A model generated the notes under the pieces. That model saw only the letters and a program-made list of their open reading frames with translations. It searched no databases and had not been told where the DNA came from. The translations under genes were made by a program, and so were the position numbers. A stretch of 64,000 bases of DNA, taken from the NCBI RefSeq assembly GCF_020216025.1, contig NZ_JAIWNC010000002.1, forward strand, positions 186,001 through 250,000, written 5' to 3'. Below are positions 9,976 through 19,188 of the stretch, piece by piece. The stretch's first letter is position 1. The number at the start of each line of letters is the position of its first letter. The DNA comes from Jidongwangia harbinensis (GTDB lineage: Bacteria > Actinomycetota > Actinomycetes > Mycobacteriales > Micromonosporaceae).

Positions 9976-11838
9976 TCAGAGCCCGGCCGCGTGGGCGGCC
10001 GCGGTGCCGCCGACGACGGGCAGCTGCAGGCGGCTGGACCGCAGCTGGAAGGTGATCCGGGCGCGGTTCGGGTCGGCCTGGCTGGAGTACTGCGGGTAGC
10101 TGCCGACCAGGATCACGCCGATCCGGTGCCCCGCCGGGAACACGTAGTCCTCGGGCAACAGCGGGAAGTCGTAGTTGTAGGCCCGGCCGGGCACCAGCGG
10201 CTCGGCCACCCGCAGCGACTGCCGGTTCGCGGCGTCGTGGATGCCCTTGGTGACGATCTCCAGGTCGGCGGTGCGTACCCGCTTGGCGGTCTGCCGGTAG
10301 CAGCCGTCGTCGGTGGGGCTGGACTCGCCCCAGCAGTCCTGGCTGTCCAGCGTGACGATGCCCTCGCCGGACGCCCGGTGGTCGACCCGCTCGGCGGTGC
10401 CGTAGTCGACCAGGATCACGCCCAGGTTGGTGTCGGCCTGGTCGGCCGAGGCCCGCACCTGCAGGCGCGGGGTGCCGGAGACGTGCAGCGGCGCGGTCAG
10501 CGGCTCGGAGAGGTACGCCAGCCGGTTCGGCTGCACGGTGTCCGGGTTCTGCACCATGGTGGCCTGGCTCTGGGTGGGGTTGTCCTGCACCGCCTCGGTG
10601 GCCGTCGCCGCGGCCGGCACCAGGCCCAGGTCGCCGCCGGGCCGGAAGAACACCTCGGTGGGCTGCGCGCCGGGCACCGGCCAGTCCGGGTACGTCTCCC
10701 ACACGTCGGCGGCCCGTTCCAGGTCGATCCGCGGCTCGTCCATGATGCCGTTCGGGACGCCGTGCAGCCAGAAGTCGAACCAGCGGTGCAGGGTGTCCAC
10801 CCACACGTCGCGCCGCACGTCGAACGGGTCGACGTGGCCCTCCTGGGACAGCCACGCCTTGCGCGGGATGTCGTGCTCGGCGAGCGCCGCCCAGTACTTG
10901 CTGAAGTGGTCCGGGCGGACGTTGTCGTCGTTCAGGCCGTGGTAGAAGAGCACGCTGGCGGTCTGGTTCGGCACCTTCTTGACGTAGCTGCGCTCGTTCC
11001 AGAACGCGGTGTAGTCACCGGTCTCGTCGCCGTCGTTCGCGGCCAGGCCGGCCCGCACCCCGGCGCAGTACTCCCGGCGGTCCGGGTTGGTCACCACGTT
11101 CGCCAGGTACGACGGGTAGTCGTTGCCCCGGGTCACCACGCCGTTGCTGCGCACGTAGTCGTAGTACTCCGACGGCGGGCTGATCGGCACCACCGTGGTC
11201 AGTCCCGGGACCCCGGTGACCGCGGTGGCCAGCGCCAGTGAACCGTCGTACGACTTGCCGACCATCGCGGACCGGCCGTTGTCCCAGTCGGCGACCACGG
11301 TGTGCCCGGCCGCGTCGCGGGCGGTGGCGCGCCCGTTCAACCAGTTGATCGCCTGCTTGGCGCTCAGGTTGTCGGAGTTGGCGTTGGTGGTGGGGCAGCC
11401 GGTGGAACCGCCGGTGCCGGCCATGTCGAGCAGGATCACCGCGTACCCGCGGGGCACGAAGTAGTTGTCGTAGAACAGCGGCCACTTGTCCAGCAGGCCG
11501 TCGCCGTCCAGGTCGGCCTTGCACTCGCCCTCGTTGCCGCGGCACACCGTGGTGTAGTACGGGCTGGCGTCCATCACCACCGGCACCTTGAGGCCGTTCG
11601 CGGTGGCCCGGGGGCGGATCACGTCGAACGCGATGATGTCGCGCAACCCGTCGCCGTCGCTGTCGAACGTGGAGTCGATGAAGAGCCGTTCGCGGATGGC
11701 GTCGGCGTAGCCGAACACCGGCTGCGTCACGCCGTCGGCCACCACGATGGTCGGCGGTTCCGCGGCCAGCGCGGGCGCGCTCGTGGCGAGCAGCGCACCG
11801 GCCGCGACCACGGCGGTCATCCAGGACAGTCGTTTCAT
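9976..11838 (-). CDS. Secreted S15-family X-Pro dipeptidyl-peptidase-like hydrolase
   Basis: A 620-residue exported alpha/beta hydrolase. The signal peptide (1-26) ends ALAAEPP. The nucleophile elbow is GKSYDG with Ser196. The Asp lies in GLNDDN (304/305) and His335 in SQEGHVDP. A C-terminal jelly-roll (about 380-620), typical of PepX_C, follows. Two acidic loops, DSDGDGLRD (59-67) and DLDGDGLLD (109-117), resemble calcium-binding repeats. It probably removes X-Pro or related N-terminal peptides outside the cell. The ATG at 11838 begins a clear signal peptide. Confidence 0.87.
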   Translation of the reverse strand: MKRLSWMTAVVAAGALLATSAPALAAEPPTIVVADGVTQPVFGYADAIRERLFIDSTFDSDGDGLRDIIAFDVIRPRATANGLKVPVVMDASPYYTTVCRGNEGECKADLDGDGLLDKWPLFYDNYFVPRGYAVILLDMAGTGGSTGCPTTNANSDNLSAKQAINWLNGRATARDAAGHTVVADWDNGRSAMVGKSYDGSLALATAVTGVPGLTTVVPISPPSEYYDYVRSNGVVTRGNDYPSYLANVVTNPDRREYCAGVRAGLAANDGDETGDYTAFWNERSYVKKVPNQTASVLFYHGLNDDNVRPDHFSKYWAALAEHDIPRKAWLSQEGHVDPFDVRRDVWVDTLHRWFDFWLHGVPNGIMDEPRIDLERAADVWETYPDWPVPGAQPTEVFFRPGGDLGLVPAAATATEAVQDNPTQSQATMVQNPDTVQPNRLAYLSEPLTAPLHVSGTPRLQVRASADQADTNLGVILVDYGTAERVDHRASGEGIVTLDSQDCWGESSPTDDGCYRQTAKRVRTADLEIVTKGIHDAANRQSLRVAEPLVPGRAYNYDFPLLPEDYVFPAGHRIGVILVGSYPQYSSQADPNRARITFQLRSSRLQLPVVGGTAAAHAAGL

Positions 11839-11888
11839 GGGCTGAGGCTAGGAGCCGGTGGACCGGCTCACCAGAGGCACCTGTCGGA

Positions 11889-13310
11889 TCAACCGCCGAG
11901 CGAGTCCAACGCTTTGTCGAGCGGCTGGTCCGACTCCACCAGCACCGGGTCGGCCCCGGCCGCCGGTGCCGGCTGTCCGTCGCCGAGCGTGCGGGCGCGC
12001 TGCACCGGCACCGGGCGGGTGGCCGACCACACCACCATCCGGGTGCCGTCGCGGCGGCCGAACGCCACGCCCTGCAGTCCGTCCTGATCGACCGGGGCGG
12101 CGGTGGCACCCCGGGCCGCGTCGGCCAGCCCGGCCAGGGCCACCCCGGCCTGGCGTTCCCGGCCGTCCGGCTCGAGCAGCCCGGCGCGCACCTCGGCGCC
12201 GGCCCGGTTGCCCGGGTTGTAGGCCAGCGGCAGCCAGACGATCTCGGTGAGACCGGCGGCGGCCAGGCGGCTGACCACCTTGGTCATCTCGTCGGCGACC
12301 ACGGCCGGGTCGGCGTCGGCGGACTTCTCGAACCGGCCCACCTCCCACGCCTCGATCGGCACGCCCGCCGGGGTCTGGTCGGTCAGGTACTCCAGCAGCG
12401 GCGCGATCCCGTCCGGGTGCTCGTAGAAGTGCAGCTGGCGGACCTGCACCACGCCGGCGTCCAGCAGCCGTTCGGTGGCGGCCAGGTAGTCCAGGTTGCG
12501 CGCGTTGACCGGATGGGCGAGCGCGGCGCGCAGTCCGGCCTCGTCGGCGACGTCCGGGATCTGCCGGCCGCGGGTGCCGATCCGGCGGGCGAAGTAGCCG
12601 CGGTAGGCGGCCACCGCCTGATCCGCCCGGCCGGCGAGCAGCAGCCGGTTCGCCACCCCCATGCCCAGCGCCACGCTGCTGATCCCGGAGTCGGTGACCC
12701 GCGCGGCCGGGTCGGCCGCGTGGATCGCCTCGGCCGCGGCGCGGACCAGGTCCTCGAACTGCTGCGGCGTGCCGGCCCAGTACTGCGGCGCGTTCACCTC
12801 GTTCTCCACCGCGTACCGGGTGACGCCGTACGGCCGGTAGCGGGTGACCAGGTCACCCACGAATGTGCGGTAGGCGGCCAGGTCCTTCGGCATCGCCGAC
12901 TCGGTCTTGTTGGCCTGCCCGCGGGTGTGCCGCGCGGTGCCGCCGGTGGCCCAGCACACCCCGGTGCGGATCTTCAGGTGCAGCGTGATGCCCAGGTCCC
13001 GGCTGCGCCGGGCGATCTCGTCCAGCGCCGCCCAGTCCGGCCGGCCCTGGGTCTTCTCCACGTCGCACCAGCTCAGCTCGTGGTACGTCGACGACCCGGC
13101 GAGCTTGCGCAGGTACGGCTCGAACTGCTGGTAGCGGTTCCAGTCCCAGTGCGCGCCGAACACGGTCCGGCCGGCCGCCGCCGGTGTGCCGCGGTCCGGG
13201 GCCGGGGCCGACGGCGGGGCGGCGGTCGGCCGCGGCCGGGGCTCCGGGGTGGACGTGCACCCGGCCAGCACCAGCAGCGCGGCGACCGGCAGCGCGAGCA
13301 GTCGCCTCAT
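11889..13310 (-). CDS. Lipoprotein with clan GH-A glycosidase-like domain
   Basis: A 473-residue lipoprotein. The lipobox LAGC puts the lipidated Cys at residue 18, followed by a Pro/Thr-rich linker. The TIM-barrel domain has YAVENEVNAPQYW (Asn-Glu acid/base motif) and PIEAWEVGRF (second Glu), the usual pair of clan GH-A retaining glycosidases such as GH39 or GH5. A small C-terminal beta domain follows. ATG at 13310 overlaps the stop of the upstream sulfotransferase (ATGA), so the two are translated together. Hydrolysis or trimming of the glycan made by the same cluster is inferred; the substrate is unknown. Confidence 0.8.
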   Translation of the reverse strand: MRRLLALPVAALLVLAGCTSTPEPRPRPTAAPPSAPAPDRGTPAAAGRTVFGAHWDWNRYQQFEPYLRKLAGSSTYHELSWCDVEKTQGRPDWAALDEIARRSRDLGITLHLKIRTGVCWATGGTARHTRGQANKTESAMPKDLAAYRTFVGDLVTRYRPYGVTRYAVENEVNAPQYWAGTPQQFEDLVRAAAEAIHAADPAARVTDSGISSVALGMGVANRLLLAGRADQAVAAYRGYFARRIGTRGRQIPDVADEAGLRAALAHPVNARNLDYLAATERLLDAGVVQVRQLHFYEHPDGIAPLLEYLTDQTPAGVPIEAWEVGRFEKSADADPAVVADEMTKVVSRLAAAGLTEIVWLPLAYNPGNRAGAEVRAGLLEPDGRERQAGVALAGLADAARGATAAPVDQDGLQGVAFGRRDGTRMVVWSATRPVPVQRARTLGDGQPAPAAGADPVLVESDQPLDKALDSLGG

Positions 13311-14074
13311 CGGTACCCCAGTTCCTTGAGCATCGGGCCGGAGAAGATCCGCACCAGGATCCGCAGGAACGGGTCCAGTTCCCGGCGGTACGTGCCGACC
13401 CGGGACGCGTAGATGGCGGCGTCGGTGCCGGCCGCCGCGCGCCGCCGGTCCGCCTCCACGGTGTACTTGCCGGCCACGTCGTGCGGGCGGTCGGCGTACT
13501 CCAGCACGCCCTCCTCCCACGGCTCGCCGAGGAACTCGAACAGTGCCTTCAGCGTCTTGTCCGGGTCGCCGACCGCCTCCTCGTAGCGCAGCTCGTGGTA
13601 GCGCCCGGACGGCAGCGTGGCGCCGAACGCCCGCGCGGTGCGGATGTAGCGCGGCCATTTCACCACGCACTTGACCGCCGACCAGTAACCGAAGCGCTTG
13701 CGGTGCGAGACCACCACGTCCCGGCCGTCCCGGATGACGTGCACGATCTGCGCGTCCGGGAAGACCTCGGTGACGAAGTCCAGGCTGAGGGCGTACAACG
13801 GGGTCTTGTCGGCCCACCGCGCCTTGCCCCGGCCCGCCGCGTAGTCCGCGTGCACGCCGCCGAAGAAGTCGCCGATCCGGCGCAGCCAGTCCTCGCGGGG
13901 GAACCCGAACCGGGCCAGCCGGGGCCAGTCCCGCCGCTCGTCGACGATCCGCCGCAGGTCCGGCAGGAACCGGGTCTCCGGGCCGCAGCTGATCCGCGAG
14001 TGCGAGTCGAGCACCAGGCGCAGCATGGTGGTCCCGGAGCGCTGACAACCCACCAGGAAAATCGGGCTATCCAC
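13307..14074 (-). CDS. Sulfotransferase 1 of cluster
   Basis: A 255-residue PAPS-dependent sulfotransferase. The 5'-phosphosulfate loop is VGCQRSGTTM (8-17) and the 3'-phosphate motif is VIRDGRDVVVSHRKRFGYW. GTG at 14074 was selected because GGAGG lies 9 nt upstream and the codon overlaps the preceding gene's stop by 8 nt; a longer start at GTG 14098 is possible. It sits in a tight minus-strand operon of two sulfotransferases and a glycosidase-like lipoprotein. The acceptor is unknown, but a cell-surface glycan or glycolipid is suggested by the neighbours. Confidence 0.85.
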   Translation of the reverse strand: MDSPIFLVGCQRSGTTMLRLVLDSHSRISCGPETRFLPDLRRIVDERRDWPRLARFGFPREDWLRRIGDFFGGVHADYAAGRGKARWADKTPLYALSLDFVTEVFPDAQIVHVIRDGRDVVVSHRKRFGYWSAVKCVVKWPRYIRTARAFGATLPSGRYHELRYEEAVGDPDKTLKALFEFLGEPWEEGVLEYADRPHDVAGKYTVEADRRRAAAGTDAAIYASRVGTYRRELDPFLRILVRIFSGPMLKELGYR

Positions 14075-14990
14075 GATCCGCCACCTCCGCACCGGCACGC
14101 TGCAGGCGAGCGGTCAGGTCGTCACAGAGCGCGCGCACGCGCGCATCGATCGGCAGCCGCTCGCGGGCCGGAGCGGCGGTCACGTCGGCCGCGAACTCCG
14201 GCCGGTAGGGCAGGTCCAGGAAGGCGCAGACGCACCCGGCCTGCCCGGCCGGGTCGAGGACCATGTCGGAGTACGACACCAGCAGCACGTCGTCGCGCCG
14301 GTCCAGGCCGAGCCGGAAGAACAGGTCGTTGCGGACGTACCAGAACAGCGCCGCCGCGGTGTGCGGGTGCATCCGGTCGTAGTCGAACGACGCGACCAGC
14401 GCGCGGGCCTCGTCGTCGAGGCCGCCGCCCTGCCAGCCGGCGCCGATGGTGCCGTCCGCGACCGCCCGCAGGGCCCGCAGGTTGGCCGGGCCGAACTTGG
14501 CCACCTCGGAGCGGGCCCGGTCGTCGACGTCGCGCCACATCCACAGGGCGCGGCCCGGCACCCGGGTCGGCAGCGCCAGCAACCGGTCCACCCGGTGGCT
14601 GTCGCACAGCGGCTTGACCAGCACGATCGCGTGCCGGCTGCGGTGGACCGTGTCGACCAGCACGTCGTCGCCGCGCAACCGGAACCGGTGGAAGACGGTG
14701 CGGTCGTTCTCGTTGCGGGCCTCCACCTCGGGCGCCGCGTCCAGCCCCCGGACCAGCATGTTCGTGCCGGAGCGCTGCAGGCCGACCAGATAGACCGGCC
14801 GGGCCGTGCCGGGCTGCCCGCCGTGCCGGCGCCGCCAGCGCCGTTTCGCCGCGGCGGTGCGGACCCGGTCGACCGGGTTCAGCCGGTCCTCGGCGATCAG
14901 CCGACCCAGCCCTTCGCTGCGCGCCCAGCGGACGTGCCGCGCGATCCGGCGCGCGGTGTACCGCAGCGCGGACGGCTCCTGCTGGGCCAC
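14067..14990 (-). CDS. Sulfotransferase 2 of cluster
   Basis: A 307-residue sulfotransferase-fold protein with VGLQRSGTNML (about 69-79) as the phosphosulfate loop. The equivalent of the 3'-phosphate motif is MWRDVDDRARSEVAKF, which is more divergent than in its neighbours. A basic N-terminal extension of about 60 residues precedes the core. GTG at 14990 has GAGGAGG upstream at 4-5 nt and defines the start. It is the first gene of the minus-strand arm and is divergent from the glycosyltransferase. The acceptor is unknown. Confidence 0.82.
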   Translation of the reverse strand: MAQQEPSALRYTARRIARHVRWARSEGLGRLIAEDRLNPVDRVRTAAAKRRWRRRHGGQPGTARPVYLVGLQRSGTNMLVRGLDAAPEVEARNENDRTVFHRFRLRGDDVLVDTVHRSRHAIVLVKPLCDSHRVDRLLALPTRVPGRALWMWRDVDDRARSEVAKFGPANLRALRAVADGTIGAGWQGGGLDDEARALVASFDYDRMHPHTAAALFWYVRNDLFFRLGLDRRDDVLLVSYSDMVLDPAGQAGCVCAFLDLPYRPEFAADVTAAPARERLPIDARVRALCDDLTARLQRAGAEVADRG

Positions 14991-15073
14991 TGATCCTCCT
15001 CGAAGCTCCCCGACGGGCGGCCAAATGCTAGCGTGAGCGGCCCTCGCCACCCGACACACCTGTGGATATCTCG

Positions 15074-16315
15074 ATGCGCGTCCTGCACGTCAACAAGTTC
15101 CTCTACCGCCGCGGCGGTGCGGAGGGCTACCTGTTCGACGTCGCCGGCCTGCAACAGCGCGCCGGTGACGAGGTCGCGTTCTTCGGCATGGCGCACGACG
15201 AGAACGAGTCCGGTCTGCGGTACGCGGCCGACTTCCCGTCCCGGGTGGACCTGGAACCGGCCCCGCCCGGACTGCGCGGCCGGGTCGCCGCCGCCGGCCG
15301 GATGCTCTGGTCCACCTCGGCCCGGGCCGGTCTGCGGCGGGTGCTCGCCGACTTCCGTCCCGACGTGGTCCACCTGCACAACGTCTACCACCAGCTGTCG
15401 CCGTCGGTGGTGGCCGCCGCCCGCGACGCGTCCGTGCCGTGCGTGATGACGCTGCACGACTACAAACTGGCGTGTCCCAGTTACCAGATGCTCGACCACG
15501 GCCGGCCCTGCGACGCCTGCGTGACCGGCGGCCCGTGGCAGGCCGCCCGGCGCTCTTGCAAGGACGGTTCCCGCTCGGCCAGCACGCTGCTTGCCGCGGA
15601 GTCGTGGCTGCACCGCCGGCTCGGCGCGTACGACGGCGTCGGTGCCCTGCTCGCGCCCAGCCGCTTCCTGGCCGGCGTGCTGACCCGGGCCGGCGTCTAC
15701 CCGGACCGGCTGCGCGTGCTGCGGCACCCGGTCGACGTCGACCACCTGGCCACCAAGCAGGCCCCCGGCGGCGGCGTGGTGTACGCCGGCCGGCTGGCCC
15801 CGGAGAAGGGCGTGCACACCCTGATCCAGGCGGCCGCCCTGCTGCCCGCCGGCGTTCCGGTCGACGTGGCCGGCGACGGGCCGTCCCGCGCCGCGCTGGA
15901 GGACCTGGCGGACCGGGTCGCGCCCGGCCGGGTCCGGTTCCACGGCCGGCTGCCCAAGGACCGGCTGCACGACCTGGTCCGCGCGTCCGCGGTGGCCGCC
16001 GTCCCGTCGGTCTGGTACGAGAACCAGCCCCTGGCCGTGCTGGAGGCCTTCGGCTGCGGCGTGCCGGTGGTCGGCACCGACCTGGGCGGCCTGCCGGAGC
16101 TGATCACGTCGGACGTGGACGGCCTGACCGTGCCGGCCGGGGACGCGGCGGCGCTGGCCGGGGCTCTGGCACGTACGCTCGCCGATCCGGACCGGGCCCA
16201 TGCGATGGGCCGCGCCGGGCGCGCCAAGGTCTCCCGCGACTTCGGACCGGCCGACCATCTCGACGGCCTGCGCGCCGCGTACGCCGCGGCCGGTGCGCCG
16301 GTGGCCGTGTCATGA
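15074..16315 (+). CDS. GT4-family glycosyltransferase
   Basis: A 413-residue GT-B retaining glycosyltransferase. The N-terminal domain opens NKFLYRRGGAEGYLFDV. The C-terminal domain has VVYAGRLAPEKGVHTLI and the donor-binding stretch EAFGCGVPVVGTDLGGLPELI. A central Cys-containing insert (LACPSYQMLDHGRPCDACV) is typical of a subset of GT4 enzymes. ATG at 15074 is chosen over GTG 15062; neither has a clear Shine-Dalgarno, and a TAGCGT box at 15029-15034 may be the -10. Its stop overlaps the next start. It probably builds the sugar backbone sulfated by the neighbouring enzymes. Confidence 0.87.
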   Translation: MRVLHVNKFLYRRGGAEGYLFDVAGLQQRAGDEVAFFGMAHDENESGLRYAADFPSRVDLEPAPPGLRGRVAAAGRMLWSTSARAGLRRVLADFRPDVVHLHNVYHQLSPSVVAAARDASVPCVMTLHDYKLACPSYQMLDHGRPCDACVTGGPWQAARRSCKDGSRSASTLLAAESWLHRRLGAYDGVGALLAPSRFLAGVLTRAGVYPDRLRVLRHPVDVDHLATKQAPGGGVVYAGRLAPEKGVHTLIQAAALLPAGVPVDVAGDGPSRAALEDLADRVAPGRVRFHGRLPKDRLHDLVRASAVAAVPSVWYENQPLAVLEAFGCGVPVVGTDLGGLPELITSDVDGLTVPAGDAAALAGALARTLADPDRAHAMGRAGRAKVSRDFGPADHLDGLRAAYAAAGAPVAVS

Positions 16316-17190
16316 GGGTGCTGTATCTGGCCGGCAGCGGGCGCAGCGGCAGCACCCTGATCACCACCGTGCTGGGCCAGCTGGACGGGTTCTTCGCCGC
16401 CGGTGAGCTGCGCTACCTGTGGCAGCGCGGCCTGGTCGAGGGCCGGCCGTGCGGCTGCGGGGCGGCCCTGCCGGACTGCCCGGTGTGGAGCCGGATCCTC
16501 GCCGACCTGCCGCCTGCCGACCCGGCCGCGGTTGCCGCCGGCCTGCGCACCCGGCTGCGGATGCGCAACCGGCTCCGGGTCGAGGCGCACCCCGACGACG
16601 CGACGATCGGCGCGCTCTACGCCGCCCTGGCCGCGCACACCGGCGACGCGGTCGTGGTCGACTCGTCCAAGCTGCCGCCGTACGGTCTCCTGCTCGCCGG
16701 CCTGCCCGGCATCGACCTGCGCGTGCTGCACGTGGTGCGCGACCCCCGCGCGGCCGCCTTCTCCTGGCGCCGCCGCCGCTCCCTGGACGGCGACGACCGG
16801 CTGATGACCCGGCACCCGGTGTGGAAGGCGGCGCTGCTCTGGTCGGTCTGGAACACCGCCACCATCCGGCTCTGGGGCCGCGGCGCCTACCTGCGGGTGC
16901 GGTACGAGGACTTCGTCGCCGACCCGGCCGGGACGATCCGCCGGATAGCGGACTTCGCCGGGGCCGATCCGGCGACGCCGCTGCCGTTCGACGACCGTGG
17001 CACGGTCCGGCTCGAGGCGACCCACTCGGTGGCCGGCAACCCGGTCCGGCACCGCACCGGCGGCGTCGACGTGACCCCCGACGACGAGTGGCGCACCGCC
17101 CTGCCGGGCCGGGCGCACGCGACGGTCACCGCGCTCACCGCCCCGCTGCTGCTGCGGCTCGGGTACCCGCTCGGAAGGAGAAGACGGTGA
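16312..17190 (+). CDS. Sulfotransferase 3 of cluster
   Basis: A 292-residue sulfotransferase with AGSGRSGSTLI (7-17) and HVVRDPRAAAFSWRRRR as the two PAPS motifs. An early Cys group, CGCGAALPDC (about 44-53), resembles the CxCG...C insert of some bacterial sulfotransferases. ATG at 16312 overlaps the glycosyltransferase stop (ATGA). The acceptor is unknown. Confidence 0.85.
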   Translation: MRVLYLAGSGRSGSTLITTVLGQLDGFFAAGELRYLWQRGLVEGRPCGCGAALPDCPVWSRILADLPPADPAAVAAGLRTRLRMRNRLRVEAHPDDATIGALYAALAAHTGDAVVVDSSKLPPYGLLLAGLPGIDLRVLHVVRDPRAAAFSWRRRRSLDGDDRLMTRHPVWKAALLWSVWNTATIRLWGRGAYLRVRYEDFVADPAGTIRRIADFAGADPATPLPFDDRGTVRLEATHSVAGNPVRHRTGGVDVTPDDEWRTALPGRAHATVTALTAPLLLRLGYPLGRRRR

Positions 17191-18110
17191 CGCTCGCGGT
17201 CGTGACCGGAACCGGCCGGTGCGGCTCCACCCTGGTGCAGGAGCTGCTGTGCCGGCACCCGGCGGTCGGGTTCGTCTCCGGCGTCGACGACAAGCTGTCC
17301 AAGCTGAATCTGACCGGCCGGTACAACGGGCGGCTGTACCGGGCCGGCGGGCCGCGGCCGTCCGGCATGACGTCGCTGCGGCACAGCCGCCGGCTGCTGG
17401 AGGCCGGCCGGGTGCGGGTGGCGCCCAGCGAGGCGTACCAGTTGCTCGACCGGCACGTGCTGGCCGGCTGGTCGCGTCCCTGCCGGGACCTGCTGGCCGG
17501 TGACCTGACCCCGGTGGTGGAGCGGCGGCTGCGCGCGTTCTTCGACACCCGCCGCGCCGCCCAGCGCTGCGACCTGATGGTGCAGCACGTCACCGGCTGG
17601 CCGCGGACCGGGCTGCTCGGGGCCGTGTACCCGGACCTGAAGGTGGTCAACGTGGTCCGGGACGGCCGGGCCGTGGTCAGCTCGTGGCTGCAGATGGGCT
17701 GGTGGGACGGCTGGCAGGGCCCGGAGAACTGGTATCTCGGCGCGCTGCCCGCGCCGCTGCGCGAGCAGTGGGAGGCCGCCGGGCGGTCGTTCCCGGTGCT
17801 GGCCGCGCTGGGCTGGGCCATGCTGATGGACGCGTTCGCCGCGGCCCGGGCCGCGCACCCGGCCGGGCAGTGGCTGGACCTGCGGTACGAGGACCTGGTC
17901 GCCGAGCCGCGCAAGGAGATCACCCGGGTCTGCGAGTTCCTCGGGCTGGACTGGTCGCCGGCGTTCGAGCGCGGGTTCCGCCGGCACGTGATCCACGGGG
18001 GTCGCGAGGACGCCTACCGCGCGGAGCTGACCGCGGTGCAGCTCGCGGACGTGGAGCGGGTGCTGGGGGAGCCGCTGGCCGAGTGGGGGTACCCGGCCCC
18101 GGCGCGCTGA
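17187..18110 (+). CDS. Sulfotransferase 4 of cluster
   Basis: A 307-residue sulfotransferase with TGTGRCGSTLV (7-17) and NVVRDGRAVVSSWLQM as PAPS motifs and a late YEDLVAEPRKEITRVCEFLGL segment common to the family. GTG at 17187 overlaps the previous stop (GTGA) and follows GGAAGGAG. It closes the plus-strand arm glycosyltransferase-sulfotransferase-sulfotransferase. About 280 bp after it hold no convincing gene. Confidence 0.86.
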   Translation: MTLAVVTGTGRCGSTLVQELLCRHPAVGFVSGVDDKLSKLNLTGRYNGRLYRAGGPRPSGMTSLRHSRRLLEAGRVRVAPSEAYQLLDRHVLAGWSRPCRDLLAGDLTPVVERRLRAFFDTRRAAQRCDLMVQHVTGWPRTGLLGAVYPDLKVVNVVRDGRAVVSSWLQMGWWDGWQGPENWYLGALPAPLREQWEAAGRSFPVLAALGWAMLMDAFAAARAAHPAGQWLDLRYEDLVAEPRKEITRVCEFLGLDWSPAFERGFRRHVIHGGREDAYRAELTAVQLADVERVLGEPLAEWGYPAPAR

Positions 18111-18388
18111 GCGGTGGTGATAGAGCCATAGCTGCACGAGTTCGCCGGGCCGTCGATGCCTGCGTATCGTGCGGAATTGCGGCACAGCGCGAGCAGAGAG
18201 GTGGATCGCTTGAGCGGCTTTGCCCGGAAAGCGGTCTTGTCCCGGCTCGCGGACTTGCCCCACATGAGCCGCCAGGATCTGAGTCGACCCGCCGAGATCT
18301 CCCGCTCCCGGCAACCACACCGCTCCGCGAAGCCCACCCCACGCAGAGGCGATCGTCGCAGGTCGGCGGCGCGTGCTTAGATTGCCGG

Positions 18389-19084
18389 ATGCTCGTGATC
18401 GGTAAGGTCGGCCGGACCGTCGGCGCCGCGCTGTGCGCCGTGGTGCTCGCCGCCGGATGTTCCTCGGACGACGCGCCGGAACCGCCGGACGGCGGGACCA
18501 TCGACGTCACCACCATGCGTGACGCGCTGCTGCAGGCGGCCGACATCGGGCCCACCTGGAAGCCGCCCGCCAACTCCGCCGACCCGGAGCGGCTGGTCGC
18601 CTTCTGCGGCGGCGCCGCCACCGTGCCGCCGGTGCCGCCGGGCGCCGAGGTGGTCGTGGTGCCGCTGGTCGACGAGGGCACCAAGGGCGCGCAGAGCCTG
18701 CATCAGGCCGCGCTCGTCTACCCCGACGCCACCGCCGCCAAGGCCGGGCTCGCCGCGCTGCGTGCCGTCGCCGACGGGTGCCCGGCCGACGTGAACCAGC
18801 CGGCCACGCAGACCGCGGACCGCAACGAACCGGCGTATACCGAGACGACCTCCACCACCGACCTCACCGAGGGCGGCTGGACCGGCTTCGTGGTCACCCG
18901 GCACAAGCAGTACGAGCCGAAGCACCCGGGCACCGCCGACGCCGCGGTGGCCGTGCTGACCAAGCAGAACGTGCTGTTCGTGGACGCGTACGCGGTGTAC
19001 CGGCTGGGCACCGCCAGCTCCGGCCCGGCATTCGACTCGGACTGGAAGAAGCTCGTCGGGACGGTCCTGAACCGGGTGGGATAG
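18389..19084 (+). CDS. Putative lipoprotein, 231 residues
   Basis: A lipoprotein signal (LAAGC, lipidated Cys24) is followed by an acidic linker and a compact alpha/beta domain with DIGPTWKPP and a pattern broadly like extracellular sensor domains of the PknH_C type, though this match is weak. Two Cys residues in the mature part (FCGG and DGCP) may pair. The ATG is leaderless: TAGATT ends 5 nt upstream. It stands alone between the sulfotransferase cluster and a convergent P450. Function unknown. Confidence 0.75.
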   Translation: MLVIGKVGRTVGAALCAVVLAAGCSSDDAPEPPDGGTIDVTTMRDALLQAADIGPTWKPPANSADPERLVAFCGGAATVPPVPPGAEVVVVPLVDEGTKGAQSLHQAALVYPDATAAKAGLAALRAVADGCPADVNQPATQTADRNEPAYTETTSTTDLTEGGWTGFVVTRHKQYEPKHPGTADAAVAVLTKQNVLFVDAYAVYRLGTASSGPAFDSDWKKLVGTVLNRVG

Positions 19085-19119
19085 ACAGCCTCCGCACCGG
19101 TGGTCTAACCTTCCGACAA

Positions 19120-19159
19120 CGCCGTTGCGAGTTCTTCCCCCGTGGAATTCGCAGCGGCG
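19120..19159. terminator. Terminator between lipoprotein and P450 genes
   Basis: Arms 19120-19134 and 19145-19159 form a 15-bp RNA stem (two G-U pairs) around a 10-nt loop. It lies between convergent genes. Confidence 0.7.
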
Positions 19160-19188
19160 TCTTACGTCCGGCCCCCACTCCGAAACAC

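Noticed and set aside
18156..18380. 74-codon plus-strand frame in the gap after sulfotransferase 4
   Set aside because: No ribosome binding site, codon use unlike the neighbours, no recognisable family and it overlaps the promoter of the lipoprotein.
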